64,000 nt of DNA from assembly GCA_902364975.1 (NCBI GenBank), contig CABJFQ010000001.1, forward strand, positions 62,001 to 126,000, read 5' to 3'. This document shows positions 1-8,610 of this stretch, piece by piece. A program made the position numbers and the translations under genes. Source of the DNA: Coriobacteriaceae bacterium (GTDB taxonomy: Bacteria > Actinomycetota > Coriobacteriia > Coriobacteriales > Coriobacteriaceae). How positions within the stretch are numbered: the stretch's first letter is position 1; every line of letters begins with the position of its first letter. The notes beneath the pieces were generated by a model. It had not been told where the DNA came from. It searched no databases and worked only from the letters and a program-made list of their open reading frames with translations.

Positions 1-174
1 ATGCGGACGACGAATTTCGACCCGTTCGCGGTACTCACCCGGCGCCACCAGCACGCGCACCGGCACGGTCGCATCGGGCACACACCGCTCCGCCGCCTCG
101 AGCGCCGCCGAAATGCTGCGATACGCGCCTTCGCGTTCGAGCGATACCTCAAAGAGCTGTTCTTTACCACTCAT
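1..174 (-). CDS. Pectinesterase-like protein, N-terminal part (runs off the window)
   Basis: A 58-codon open frame enters from the left edge, with its ATG at 172-174. The encoded start, MSGKEQLFEVSLEREGAYRS followed by ISAALEAAE and then VRVLVAPGEYRERVEI, matches the first strand-turn of carbohydrate esterase family 8 pectin methylesterases, where a sequence like IQ.AID.AP..IKPG.Y.E.V.I opens the right-handed beta-helix. There is no signal peptide, so the enzyme would act in the cytosol on imported methylated oligogalacturonides. It lies 131 bp downstream of the GH28 polygalacturonase on the same strand, which supports the pectin role. Only the first 58 residues are visible; the catalytic Asp and Arg residues are outside the window. 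Another beta-helix carbohydrate enzyme cannot be excluded. Confidence 0.6.
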   Translation of the reverse strand, partial: MSGKEQLFEVSLEREGAYRSISAALEAAERCVPDATVPVRVLVAPGEYRERVEIRRPH

Positions 175-305
175 CTGTCATTACGCTTTCTGTCACAGAA
201 CACCCACCGTGCAATACCGGCACCTATAGATTGCGTGCGACAGCCGGGCAGACCCGACCGTCGCACGCCTCAACATGCCGTATTCACTTGTGCAGGAGCA
301 CTACC

Positions 306-1901
306 CTACGCGCGGATAACCTTGTCGACGTTTTGCAGCTGCAGCTCGTCGCCATCCTGACCCTCGATGCGCACGTTCTGCAGGTCGAGGACTTTCACGT
401 TCTGCGCGATGATGCCCTGGCGCACCATGGGCTCCACGCCGCAGGCCATGGCCGGCACAAAGGGCTCGGCATCGGCGGCAAAGGTCACATGGACATCCTG
501 GAACGTCAGGCGCGTCACCTTGCTCTCGGGAAGGCCCGTGATATAGGCCGCGGCCGCATGGCAGTTGGTGGCCTCGATATCGCAAAACGTCGTGGCGCCA
601 AAGCCGGGCGTACGGCCGTCGACGGGCAGCGCCTCGCGAGACTGCACGTAGTCGGTCTTGCCGTCCTTGTCGCAGAAGTAGAACGAGTTGACCACGAAGG
701 GCGTGAGCACCTTATCCATGCGAATGTGCTCGAAGGTGATGCCCTCGTTGACGGCGTCCTTGCCGCGTCCGCGGCGTGTCTTGACGCGCAGGCCGCGGTC
801 GGTGCGCTCAAAGAGGCACTTGCTCACGGTGAGGTCCTTGATGCCGCCGGCGGCCTCGGATCCCAGCACCACGGCGCCGTGGCCGTCGTGCATGTAGCAG
901 TGCGAGATCAGCACGTCGTGCGTGGCGGGACGGAGCTCGGGTTCAATGCCCAGTTTGCCGCTCTTGATGGCGATGCAGTCGTCCCCCACCGAGAACTGAC
1001 AGCCAAGGATGCGGACAAAACCGCAGCTCTCGGGATCGAAACCGTCGGTGTTGTGGGAGTTCTTGGGACCCTCGATGGACAGGCACAGGGCATCGACGTG
1101 CTCGCACAGAATGGGATGGATATTCCACGCCGGGCTGTTGCGCACGGTAAAGCCGGCAAGGCTCACGTTTTCGCACTCGGACAGGAAAATCATGCGCGGG
1201 CGGGCGACCTCGCGGCCCTCCTCGGGACGGAAGATGTTCTTAAAGTCCTTGTTCCACCAGTTGTCCTCGGCAAAATCGGTCTGGCCGTCGATGGCGCCGC
1301 GGCCATAGATGCACACGTCGTGCACGCTCAGGCCCGTAAAGGTCGAACAGTAGGTCGAAAAGCTCTCGCCTTCCCAGCGGCCCAGGGGCAGCATGTCGGT
1401 GCCGGCATACCCGGCGCCCTCGTCGCCCGCGACCGTACCCGGAATGTAGGCAAGCGCGGCGCGGTCGTGGCGGGCCAGCAGCACCGCGCCCTCGGCAAGC
1501 TCGATGTTGATATTGCTCTTAAGGAAGAGGGACTTGATACGGTAGCTGCCGGCGGGAATCAGCACGCGGCCGCCCTTGGGGCAGGCCATGATGGCAGCCT
1601 GAATGTTGGTGGTGTCATCGTGCTCGGCATCGCCCTTGGCTCCGCAGTCGCGAACGTTGATGGTAAAGGGCTCCGCCGGCGTGGTGACGCCTACGCTCAA
1701 CTCGCGCTCGCCGCAGACAAAGCGGATCAGGTTGCGCTTGCCGGGGGTCAGGCCATCGACATAGGTCTCGACCGTATTCGTGGTACCGGCGGGCTCATCG
1801 TTGACAAAGATCTCCCACGTATCGGCACAGGTAAAGTAGCCGCCATCGTCGAGCTCGATAACGGCCGCGCGGGCATTGCGCCAGATAACGTTCGTCTCCA
1901 T
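306..1901 (-). CDS. Polygalacturonase, glycoside hydrolase family 28, predicted cytosolic
   Basis: The 531-residue protein carries all four GH28 signatures in order: NTDGFD near residue 284, GDDCIAIKSG near 305, GHGAVVLGSE near 336 and RVKTRRGRG near 370. These hold the catalytic aspartates, the histidine and the substrate-binding Arg-Lys. About 75 residues at the N terminus look like a fibronectin-III-type domain, followed by the usual beta-helix entry (VRDCGAKGDAEHDDT). The start at 1901 is preferred because AGGGAG lies 5-8 bases upstream; an in-frame TTG at 1916 sits in front of that site. No signal peptide is seen, so it should cleave oligogalacturonides after uptake, probably as an exo-enzyme. 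It follows the symporter gene but is separated from it by a strong terminator hairpin, so it may rely on read-through or its own promoter. Confidence 0.93.
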   Translation of the reverse strand: METNVIWRNARAAVIELDDGGYFTCADTWEIFVNDEPAGTTNTVETYVDGLTPGKRNLIRFVCGERELSVGVTTPAEPFTINVRDCGAKGDAEHDDTTNIQAAIMACPKGGRVLIPAGSYRIKSLFLKSNINIELAEGAVLLARHDRAALAYIPGTVAGDEGAGYAGTDMLPLGRWEGESFSTYCSTFTGLSVHDVCIYGRGAIDGQTDFAEDNWWNKDFKNIFRPEEGREVARPRMIFLSECENVSLAGFTVRNSPAWNIHPILCEHVDALCLSIEGPKNSHNTDGFDPESCGFVRILGCQFSVGDDCIAIKSGKLGIEPELRPATHDVLISHCYMHDGHGAVVLGSEAAGGIKDLTVSKCLFERTDRGLRVKTRRGRGKDAVNEGITFEHIRMDKVLTPFVVNSFYFCDKDGKTDYVQSREALPVDGRTPGFGATTFCDIEATNCHAAAAYITGLPESKVTRLTFQDVHVTFAADAEPFVPAMACGVEPMVRQGIIAQNVKVLDLQNVRIEGQDGDELQLQNVDKVIRA

Positions 1902-1947
1902 GGGTCTCTCCCTCAAATGTAATCAGAAGTTCATACTACTCGTTTTT

Positions 1948-1991
1948 AAAAAAGGGCCGTACCCGCCGGTGGATCTCCGGTGGCACGGCCC
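1948..1991 (-). terminator. Intrinsic terminator after the symporter gene
   Basis: On the minus strand a GC-rich stem, GGGCCGT paired with ACGGCCC and extended by CCGG pairs, is followed by a run of T (A-run 1948-1953 on the plus strand). It begins 24 bp after the symporter stop codon and separates it from the polygalacturonase gene. Confidence 0.8.
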
Positions 1992-2015
1992 TGTGGTTTG
2001 GACGATGCGCCTGCC

Positions 2016-3575
2016 CTACTCGGCGGGAATTACGCTGCCGTCCTGGAAGCCAACATTGTTGTGGGCGAAGCAGTCCTCGTACTTAAAGCCGGAGAGCTCC
2101 TCGCAAAGCGCCTTGACCTCGGGCTTGACGTCGGCCATCTTGCCACCCTCCTTGACACGGTGGATCTCGTCGCAAAGGATGTCGCACTGCTCCTTGTCAA
2201 TCTTGATGCCGCGGGCAAGGACGGCCGCGAGCAGGAAGAAGCCGGCGCAGCCGATGAGCATGTAGCCGCAGATGTACAGAGGCACGGTGGCGGGCTGGGT
2301 CACGGCGTCGCTGTTGCCGGCGGTCTGAATGAAGCCGGAGGCAGCAAGGACGATAGCCCATACGTTGACGGCAACAGCCTGGGCAATCTGCTGGCAGAGC
2401 TGCTGTGCGGAGCTGTAGATGCCCTCGCGACGACGCAGGGTGATGAGCTCATCGACATCGGGGATGTAGTTGAGCAGAACATCGGGCAGATACTGGAAGC
2501 CAACGTAGAAGAACTTCCAGATGGCGAAGATGATGGGATAGGCGATCATGGCGATGGCGACCGTGGAGGTGCCGTTGATCTGACCAAAGGCGAAGTAGTT
2601 GTAGGCGATGATGCACGCGGCGCAACCGACGTTTGCCAGGTACCAAGACTTGTGGAAGCCCTTCTTGGCCATGAGGGCGACCCAGATGGCGGTGCAGACG
2701 ATAGCGACGACCTTGCCGGGCATCTCCATCACGGACTCGTAGGACTTAGGAATCTGCAGACAGTAGACGATGAAGAAGGACAGGCAGGCAGACCAGCAGG
2801 CAGCAGCGAGCTTCGTGGAGACCTGTGCATACAGGACCTTGCGGAAGGACTTGTTGCGGAAGGTAGAGATAACGTCGATGAAAAACTTCTTGATACCCTC
2901 GCCGACGCTCTCGATCTTCTCCTGAGCCACCTCCTCGGGGGTGTGCTCCCACGTGGACAGGTACACGCACAGCAGCGAGATTGCCATGACCGAAGCGTTA
3001 ATCGTAGCGATGATGAAGTAGCTGAACGGGTTGGTCTCGCCGAAGGTGCCAAAGCCAAAGCCGACGAGTGCTGCCATCAGGAAGCCGGCGGCGTTACCAA
3101 AGAGGTGCTTGTAGCCGGTGAGGTACGTACGCTCCTTGAAGTCATCGGTCATCTCGATGGTAAGCGGCGACAGGTTGGCGGTGCAGAACGTGTACGCGAC
3201 GTTGTAGATCAGGTACAACACAAAGTAGTACGGGAAACCAAACGGCGTAGCCACAAAGATGAGCGGCTCGGCGACCATCATCGGGATAGCCAGCAAGATC
3301 CAGAAACGGCGGCGGCCAAAGATGCGGCCGATCTTAGTAGCGTAGAAGTTATCGGCCACAAAGCCCATGAGCGGGCACAGAATGGCGTTGAGATAGATGG
3401 CGAACGAGCTGATCAGCGCAGCCTCGCCTGCGGACAGACCGCACTCCGTGGACAGGAACAGCACCATGTAGCTGTGCGTAAAGCTCAGGGCACCGGAGTT
3501 GAGCATGCCGCCCATACCAAAGCCCAAGCGCGTCCAGAATGTGATCTTGCGCTTTTTACCGATCTTGTTAGTCAT
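2016..3575 (-). CDS. GPH-family (glycoside-pentoside-hexuronide) cation symporter, probable oligogalacturonide importer
   Basis: This is a 519-residue membrane protein with about 12 hydrophobic segments. It has the GPH/MFS_2 hallmarks near the N terminus: FWTRLGFGMGGMLNSGA, then MGFVADNFYATKIGRIFGRRRFWIL in the loop between helices 2 and 3. The start at 3575 has GAGGGAG about 5 bases upstream; a longer frame to 3653 has no ribosome site and would run into the promoter region. The family includes TogT, the oligogalacturonide symporter of pectinolytic enterobacteria. Here it sits between the polygalacturonase and uxaA, so pectin oligomers or galacturonate are the likely cargo. Its promoter has the same twin operators as uxaC, so both should be induced together. 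The exact substrate is inference. Confidence 0.88.
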   Translation of the reverse strand: MTNKIGKKRKITFWTRLGFGMGGMLNSGALSFTHSYMVLFLSTECGLSAGEAALISSFAIYLNAILCPLMGFVADNFYATKIGRIFGRRRFWILLAIPMMVAEPLIFVATPFGFPYYFVLYLIYNVAYTFCTANLSPLTIEMTDDFKERTYLTGYKHLFGNAAGFLMAALVGFGFGTFGETNPFSYFIIATINASVMAISLLCVYLSTWEHTPEEVAQEKIESVGEGIKKFFIDVISTFRNKSFRKVLYAQVSTKLAAACWSACLSFFIVYCLQIPKSYESVMEMPGKVVAIVCTAIWVALMAKKGFHKSWYLANVGCAACIIAYNYFAFGQINGTSTVAIAMIAYPIIFAIWKFFYVGFQYLPDVLLNYIPDVDELITLRRREGIYSSAQQLCQQIAQAVAVNVWAIVLAASGFIQTAGNSDAVTQPATVPLYICGYMLIGCAGFFLLAAVLARGIKIDKEQCDILCDEIHRVKEGGKMADVKPEVKALCEELSGFKYEDCFAHNNVGFQDGSVIPAE

Positions 3576-3660
3576 CGAGCTCCCTCTCTTTTCTCGATTG
3601 TCTTGTAACAAGACATTGGAGTCCATACCGATGTCTGTCTGCATATCGCCCACTCGTAGG

Positions 3661-3712
3661 GTGAACGTTTAGCTAGATTATGCGCGATTGCATATGATAG
3701 GTGAACGTTCAC
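3661..3712 (-). promoter_or_regulatory. Symporter promoter with two LacI-type operators
   Basis: A perfect 12-bp palindrome GTGAACGTTCAC occupies 3701-3712 and overlaps a -35 box TTCACC (3700-3705 read on the minus strand). After a 17-bp spacer comes CATAAT (3677-3682) as -10. A second copy, GTGAACGTTTAG, lies at 3661-3672 just past the predicted start of transcription. Operator over -35 plus operator at +1 is a typical repression layout. Box assignments were made by eye. Confidence 0.7.
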
Positions 3713-3726
3713 TTGTATATTATCCT

Positions 3727-3754
3727 TGAACGGTCGTTTTTTGCCGTTAAACGG
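3727..3754. promoter_or_regulatory. 28-bp shared upstream element, copy 1
   Basis: It begins TGAACGGTC, continues with a T-rich middle and ends CCGTTAAACGG. The same 28-bp layout occurs at 8676-8703 and 19609-19636, each time upstream of a sugar-gene promoter. Its centre is about 70 bp upstream of the predicted transcription start. AACGG occurs twice at a 21-bp pitch. It is possibly an activator site; see findings. Confidence 0.5.
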
Positions 3755-3820
3755 ACATCTGACTTGAAAAAAATCACGATTACATGGGTATTGAGTGGGT
3801 TTAAATTTGAGGTCGATTAG

Positions 3821-3832
3821 GTGAACGTTTAT
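3821..3832. promoter_or_regulatory. Third GTGAACGTT operator copy, auxiliary site
   Basis: GTGAACGTTTAT matches nine of twelve bases of the palindrome found at 3701 and lies about 120 bp further upstream. It may be an auxiliary operator for looping. The rest of 3755-3885 shows no gene. Confidence 0.45.
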
Positions 3833-3885
3833 TGTTTTCGCCGCTCCCGTACCCTCAGGAAGACACGCCCGAACAGACAGAACAA

Positions 3886-3921
3886 ACATGGCCCCGCCGG
3901 GAACACTCCCGACGGGGCCAT
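3886..3921 (-). terminator. Terminator after uxaA
   Basis: A stem ATGGCCCCGTCGGGA pairs across a four-base loop with TCCCGGCGGGGCCAT, starting 34 bp after the uxaA stop. The following sequence is T-rich but not a clean T-run. It ends the uxaC-uxaB-uxaA transcript before the separately promoted symporter gene. Confidence 0.65.
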
Positions 3922-3954
3922 GGTCAATAGCGCCCTATGCGAACCCATTTACCG

Positions 3955-5439
3955 CTACAGGCAGACGCCATCCTTCCAAATGCTGATCTCGTGGCAGCCG
4001 CGACGCTCGGCACTCGTAAGCTTGCCGCTCGCCGTTTCTAGCACCAGCTGGTACAGGTCGTGGGCAGCCTCGTCGAGCGTACGCTCGCCCGTGGCGATCA
4101 CGCCGGCGTTAAAGTCCATCCAGTTGGCCTTGTGGTCGCACAGACGCTGGTTGGTGAACACCTTGAGGGTAGGCGCCGGTGCGCCAAACGGCGTGCCGCG
4201 GCCGGTCGAGAACAGGATTACGTGGCAGCCGGCAGCCGTCAGGGCCGTGGTGGATACCATGTCGTTGCCCGGACCGCACAGCATGTTCAGGCCATGCTTG
4301 GTAGCCTGACCGGCATACGGCAGTACGTCGACGATGGGGGCAGATCCGCCCTTTTGCACGCAGCCGCAGCTCTTGTCCTCGAGCGTGGTAATGCCGCCGT
4401 CCTTGTTGCCGGGGCTCGGGTTCTCATAGACGACCTCACCATGGCTGATAAAGTAGTCCTTAAAGCCGTTGAGCATGTCGGCAGCTGCGTTAAAGACGTC
4501 CTGGCTCTCACAGCGATCGAGCAGAATGCTCTCCGCGCCAAACATCTCGGGCACCTCGGTGAGCACCGACGTGCCGCCACGGGCGACGACCATATCGCTC
4601 ACGCGACCGATCGTGGGGTTGGCGGTAATGCCCGAAAGACCGTCAGAGCCACCGCACTTAAGGCCAATGACCAGCTCGGAGGCCGGAATGGGCTCACGCT
4701 TGGCCTGCTTGGCCAGGTCGGCAAGCTCGGACAGAATCTTGTGGCCCTCGACCTGCTCGTCGGCTACATCCTGGCAGGTGAGGAAGCGAACGCGCTCGTG
4801 ATCGAAGTCACCGAGCTCGTCGAGCACCTGCTGGTGCGTGCAGTTCTCGCAACCGAGCGACAGGAACAGCACGCCTGCAGCGTTTGCGTGACGCGAGAGC
4901 GCCACCAACAAGCGGCGCGTCTGGGCATGGTCGGCACCGGTCTGCGAGCAGCCAAAGGGATGCGGGAAGTAGTAAACGCCCTCCAGCGAGCCCTCGACCA
5001 GATCCTGAGCCTGCTCGCACATGGCACGTGCGACCTCGTTGACGCAGCCGACCGTGGGGATGATCCACAGCTCGTTGCGCGTGGCGGCGCGGCCGTCAGC
5101 GCGGCGGAAGCCCATAAAGGTCTCGGGCTCAACCGGCTCAACGACCGGATGCGTCGGGTTGTAAGCGTACTCGACCTCGCCCGAAAGGTTGGTCTTGACG
5201 TTATGCGTATGAAGCCACTGACCGGGCTGGATGTCGCCCGTCACGTGACCGATAGGAAGACCGTACTTGACGACGTCCTCCCCTGCCGCAATGGCACGCA
5301 CGGCCATCTTGTGGCCCTGCGGAATATCCTCCGCGGCAACGACCTCGCCCACCCCGGGAACCGCGACGGCGGTGCCCTTGGCAAGCGGCGACAGCGCGAC
5401 GATCACGTTGTCGGCCGGATTGATCTGGATAGTATTCAT
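3955..5439 (-). CDS. uxaA: Altronate dehydratase (UxaA)
   Basis: This 494-residue protein removes water from D-altronate to give 2-keto-3-deoxygluconate, the third step of galacturonate breakdown. The N-terminal 100 residues form the SAF domain (DNVIVALSPLAKG, ending GDIQPGQWLHTHNV). The long C-terminal domain has the cysteine-containing motifs expected for iron binding: FPHPFGCSQTG, LGCENC, GLKCGGSDGLSGITANP and DKSCGCVQKGG. Length matches the family. It is the last gene of uxaC-uxaB-uxaA, 78 bp after uxaB, and that gap holds a GC-rich hairpin. Expression should follow the uxaC promoter. Confidence 0.96.
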   Translation of the reverse strand: MNTIQINPADNVIVALSPLAKGTAVAVPGVGEVVAAEDIPQGHKMAVRAIAAGEDVVKYGLPIGHVTGDIQPGQWLHTHNVKTNLSGEVEYAYNPTHPVVEPVEPETFMGFRRADGRAATRNELWIIPTVGCVNEVARAMCEQAQDLVEGSLEGVYYFPHPFGCSQTGADHAQTRRLLVALSRHANAAGVLFLSLGCENCTHQQVLDELGDFDHERVRFLTCQDVADEQVEGHKILSELADLAKQAKREPIPASELVIGLKCGGSDGLSGITANPTIGRVSDMVVARGGTSVLTEVPEMFGAESILLDRCESQDVFNAAADMLNGFKDYFISHGEVVYENPSPGNKDGGITTLEDKSCGCVQKGGSAPIVDVLPYAGQATKHGLNMLCGPGNDMVSTTALTAAGCHVILFSTGRGTPFGAPAPTLKVFTNQRLCDHKANWMDFNAGVIATGERTLDEAAHDLYQLVLETASGKLTSAERRGCHEISIWKDGVCL

Positions 5440-5459
5440 TACAAAGAGTCCTAACCCTA

Positions 5460-5507
5460 CAGGTTGAGCAGAAGTCAGCGGGCGCCCGCCAATTGCCCGG
5501 CGGGCGC
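5460..5507 (-). repeat. Hairpin plus shared 21-base motif between uxaB and uxaA
   Basis: A hairpin GCGCCCGCC / GGCGGGCGC (5482-5507) lies just past the uxaB stop. It is followed in the transcript by the complement of CAGGTTGAGCA-G-AAGTCAGCG (5460-5480). The same 21 bases with one change (T for G) occur next to a different hairpin after htpG at 42016-42036. It may trim or stabilise the uxaB end of the message. Confidence 0.55.
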
Positions 5508-5517
5508 ACAGAAGGAT

Positions 5518-7032
5518 TTAGGCCTGGGCGTTGGCGAAGGCCTGTTTGGCGCCGTCGACGCGCACAACGGCGAGCGCGTTGACGACGAACTCCTCAAGAC
5601 CGGCGATCTGCGTAAGGTCCTCGCCCCACATCTGCTCGTTGCTGAGCACGTCGTGCACCAGCTCGGCATCGTCTGCACCGGCGTGGGCGGCGTAGAAATC
5701 GAGCACGAAGGCATCGTCCTGAGCGGTGTACTCGGTGCCGTCGGCGCGGCGCAGGTGCAGGCCATCGCCCTCGCGAGCAACGAGCTCCTGCGTATAGAAG
5801 GCAATGAGCGTAGCGAGGCTCGTCGCCAGGCACTTGGGCAGGTTGCCGGTCTCGGCAACATAGTCCTTGAGCGTGGGCAGGTCGCGAGCACGCCATTTGG
5901 CGGTTGAGTTGAGGCAAATGGAGAGCAGCGCGTGGTCGATAAACGGGTTGTCGAAGCGGTTCTCGACGGCGGCGGCAAAGGCCTTGCAGTCCTCGACATC
6001 AAGATCGGCGGCAAGCGTCGGGATGACCTCGTCGTAGAGCATGGTGTTCATGAAGCCGCGAACGGTCTCGTCATGCATGCAATCGCGCACGATGTCAAAG
6101 CCGGCAACCCAGGAGCCCGGAACAAAGGCAGTGTGGGCGCCGTTGAGGATGCGGACCTTGCGCTTCTTGTACGGGGTGACATCGGGGGTCACAAAGACGC
6201 CCGGCAGGCCGGCCTTCACGAAGGGCAGTTTCTCGGCAAGCGACTCATCGCCCTGGATACCCCACATCTGGAAGGGCTCGCGCACGGCCAGGAAGGGATC
6301 CTCGTAGCCCAGGCGCTCGGCCACGGCAGCGGCCTCCTTGGGGTCGCGGATGCGGCCGGGGACGATAGTGTCGACGAGCGTGGTGCAGACGGTGCAGTCG
6401 TTGGCCATCCACTGCGCAAACTCGTCCTCCCAGCCCCAGTCGCTCACGTACTGGTTCATGATGCGCAGCAGCTCCTCGCCGTTGTGATCGATGAGCTCAC
6501 AGGCGAGCACGATGACGCCCGGCTTGCCGGCGGCCCAGCGGGTGTGGAGCACCTGGGCAAGCTTGGCGGGGAAGCTCGCGGGCGGCATGTCGTCGGCCTT
6601 GCAGGACGGATCGTAGGCGATACCGGCCTCGGTGGTGTTGGAGACGATAATCTCCAAATCGTCGGAGACGGCGACCTCCATCATGGCGCGGTAGTCTGCC
6701 TCGCGGTACGGATTGAGGCAGCGGCTGCAAGCGCTGATCACACGGGACTCGTCGACCGTGTTGCCGCTCTCCTTGCCGCGCACCAGCACGGTGTACAGGT
6801 CGTCCTGGGCATTGATGCCGTCGGCAAAGCCAAAGGCACCGCTGATGGGCTGGACCATGACAACCTTGCCGTTCCAGCCGGTTGCCTCGTTGCCCATGTC
6901 AAAGAAGCGGTCGACGAAGGCGCGCAGGAAATTGCCCTCGCCAAACTGCAGAACCTTCTCGGGCGCGTCCTTGGGCAGCAGGTAGCCCTTGTAGCCGATC
7001 TTCTCGAGCGTCTCGTAGCTGATGTTCTCCAT
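5518..7032 (-). CDS. uxaB: Tagaturonate reductase / altronate oxidoreductase (UxaB)
   Basis: The 504-residue NAD(P)H-dependent enzyme belongs to the long-chain mannitol dehydrogenase family and reduces D-tagaturonate to D-altronate. The N-terminal cofactor half begins VLQFGEGNFLRAFVDRFFD, the usual FG.GNF.RAF pattern. The catalytic motif appears as KKRKVRILNGAHT with the Lys, Asn and His of the family. The start has GGAGAGACATCG upstream. It is the middle gene of the uxaCBA operon, 96 bp downstream of uxaC across an intercistronic hairpin. Mannonate or mannitol substrates are alternatives, but the uxaC and uxaA neighbours favour tagaturonate. Confidence 0.94.
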   Translation of the reverse strand: MENISYETLEKIGYKGYLLPKDAPEKVLQFGEGNFLRAFVDRFFDMGNEATGWNGKVVMVQPISGAFGFADGINAQDDLYTVLVRGKESGNTVDESRVISACSRCLNPYREADYRAMMEVAVSDDLEIIVSNTTEAGIAYDPSCKADDMPPASFPAKLAQVLHTRWAAGKPGVIVLACELIDHNGEELLRIMNQYVSDWGWEDEFAQWMANDCTVCTTLVDTIVPGRIRDPKEAAAVAERLGYEDPFLAVREPFQMWGIQGDESLAEKLPFVKAGLPGVFVTPDVTPYKKRKVRILNGAHTAFVPGSWVAGFDIVRDCMHDETVRGFMNTMLYDEVIPTLAADLDVEDCKAFAAAVENRFDNPFIDHALLSICLNSTAKWRARDLPTLKDYVAETGNLPKCLATSLATLIAFYTQELVAREGDGLHLRRADGTEYTAQDDAFVLDFYAAHAGADDAELVHDVLSNEQMWGEDLTQIAGLEEFVVNALAVVRVDGAKQAFANAQA

Positions 7033-7072
7033 CGATGTCTCTCCTTAGATTGCTGTTAGCGTGCAGGCAAAA

Positions 7073-7104
7073 CGGGGGCGCCGCGTGTGGCAACGGCGCT
7101 CCCG
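7073..7104 (-). repeat. Intercistronic hairpin between uxaC and uxaB
   Basis: CGGGAGCGCCG pairs with CGGCGCCCCCG around a ten-base loop, and TTTTGCC follows on the minus strand. It could be a partial terminator or an RNA stability element between the two genes. Confidence 0.5.
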
Positions 7105-7128
7105 AGTTCGGTGTGATTCGATGCGGGT

Positions 7129-8556
7129 TTAGGCCTCGACGGTATCCAGGTCAAAGCCAAAGTAGCGGACCGCGTTGTTGTAGCTAATGTCGCGCACGAT
7201 GGCTCCCAGCAGCTCCATGTCGGCCGGATACTTGCCCTGCTCGACCCACTCGCCGATCACACCGCACAGCACGCGACGGAAGTACTCATGACGCGGGTAG
7301 GACAGGAAGGAGCGGGAATCGGTAAGCATGCCCACAAAGTTGCCCAGCACGCCCTCGTTAGCCAGAGCCGTGAGCTGCTCGCGCATACCGATCTCGTTGT
7401 CGTTGAACCACCAGGCAGAGCCGTTCTGGATCTTACCGGCGGTCGGAGCCTCCTGGAAGCAGCCCATCACGGTATCGATCATGGTGTTGTCGATGGGGTT
7501 CAGGCTGTACAGAATGGTCTTGGGCAGACCCGTGGCCTCCTGGATGGAGTTGAGGAAATCGGCCAGCTGGCCGGACGGCGTGTAGTTGGAGATGCAGTCG
7601 TAGCCGGTGTCGGGACCGAGCTTGGCGAACATAGCGCGGTTGTTGTCACGCTTGCAGCCAAAATGCAGCTGCATGGCCCAGCCAAGGCGGACATACTCGC
7701 CGGCGACGAACCGCATAAAGGCCGTCTTGTACTTGAGGACCTCGTCCTCGGTAAGCGGCTCGGCGGCAAGGCCCTTGGCAAAGATAGTCTCGATCTCGTC
7801 GGCGGTAGCCGGAACGTACATAACGTAGTCGAGCGCGTGGTCGGAAGCGCGGCAGCCCAGCTCGTGGGCAACGTCGTAGCGCTTGGAGATGGCAGCCTTC
7901 ATGCCCTCGAAGTCGCTGATCTCAACGCCAGCAACCTCGGAGAGATGCTTGCAGTAGTCGGCGAACTCCTGGCCACGCTCGATGCGCAGGGCGGCATCGG
8001 GGCGCATGGCGGGAACGACCTGAACGTCAAAACTGTCGTCGGCGGCAATCTTCTTGTGCCACTCAAAGCTGTCGGCGGGGTCGTCGGTAGTGCAGATCAT
8101 GCGGACGTTGGACTGCTTGATGAGGTTGCGGCAGGTAAAGCTGGCCTCGGCGAGCTTGGCGTTGGCAAGGTCCCAGACCTCCTGAGCGGTTTTGCCGTTC
8201 AGGACGCCCTCGTAGCCAAAGTAACGCTTAAGCTCCAGGTGGCTCCACTCAAAGACGGGGTTGCCCACGCAGCGGCCCAGGGTCTCGGCCCACTTCTGGA
8301 ACTTCTCGCGAGCAGGGGCATCGCCGGTAATGAAGCGCTCGTCGACGCCGTTGGCACGCATTAGGCGCCACTTGTAGTGGTCGCCGCCCAGCCAAACCTC
8401 GGTGATGTTCTCAAAACGCTTGTCGTCCCAGATCTCCTTGGGAGAAATGTGGCAGTGGTAGTCAACGATGGGCATACCCTCGGCAAAGTTGCGGAACAGC
8501 TCCTCGCCGGTTTTGGTGCTCAGCAGGAAATCCTGATCGTCCATGAAGTTTTTCAT
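7129..8556 (-). CDS. uxaC: Glucuronate/galacturonate isomerase (UxaC)
   Basis: The 475-residue protein converts D-galacturonate to D-tagaturonate (and D-glucuronate to fructuronate), the first intracellular step. The metal-binding start VDYHCHISPKEIWDD and the FVGMLTDSRSFLSYPRHEYFRR block near the C terminus are diagnostic for the amidohydrolase-fold uronate isomerases. The start at 8556 is preceded by AAAGGGG; a longer frame to 8622 would enter the operator and is rejected. It is the first gene of uxaCBA and is controlled by the twin-operator promoter at 8611-8660. Confidence 0.96.
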   Translation of the reverse strand: MKNFMDDQDFLLSTKTGEELFRNFAEGMPIVDYHCHISPKEIWDDKRFENITEVWLGGDHYKWRLMRANGVDERFITGDAPAREKFQKWAETLGRCVGNPVFEWSHLELKRYFGYEGVLNGKTAQEVWDLANAKLAEASFTCRNLIKQSNVRMICTTDDPADSFEWHKKIAADDSFDVQVVPAMRPDAALRIERGQEFADYCKHLSEVAGVEISDFEGMKAAISKRYDVAHELGCRASDHALDYVMYVPATADEIETIFAKGLAAEPLTEDEVLKYKTAFMRFVAGEYVRLGWAMQLHFGCKRDNNRAMFAKLGPDTGYDCISNYTPSGQLADFLNSIQEATGLPKTILYSLNPIDNTMIDTVMGCFQEAPTAGKIQNGSAWWFNDNEIGMREQLTALANEGVLGNFVGMLTDSRSFLSYPRHEYFRRVLCGVIGEWVEQGKYPADMELLGAIVRDISYNNAVRYFGFDLDTVEA

Positions 8557-8610
8557 CAAACAACCCCTTTGTTGGCGGAGCGGGCGCACGATGCGCTCGT
8601 TATCCTCTAG

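Noticed and set aside
231-1922. A 563-codon open frame on the plus strand across the polygalacturonase gene
   Set aside because: It is antisense to a gene with all GH28 motifs. Its product is Val/Ala/Gly/Asp/His-rich and low in complexity, as expected for a GC-rich shadow frame. The same applies to long plus-strand frames over feoB, ebgA, ppc, aspS and htpG.
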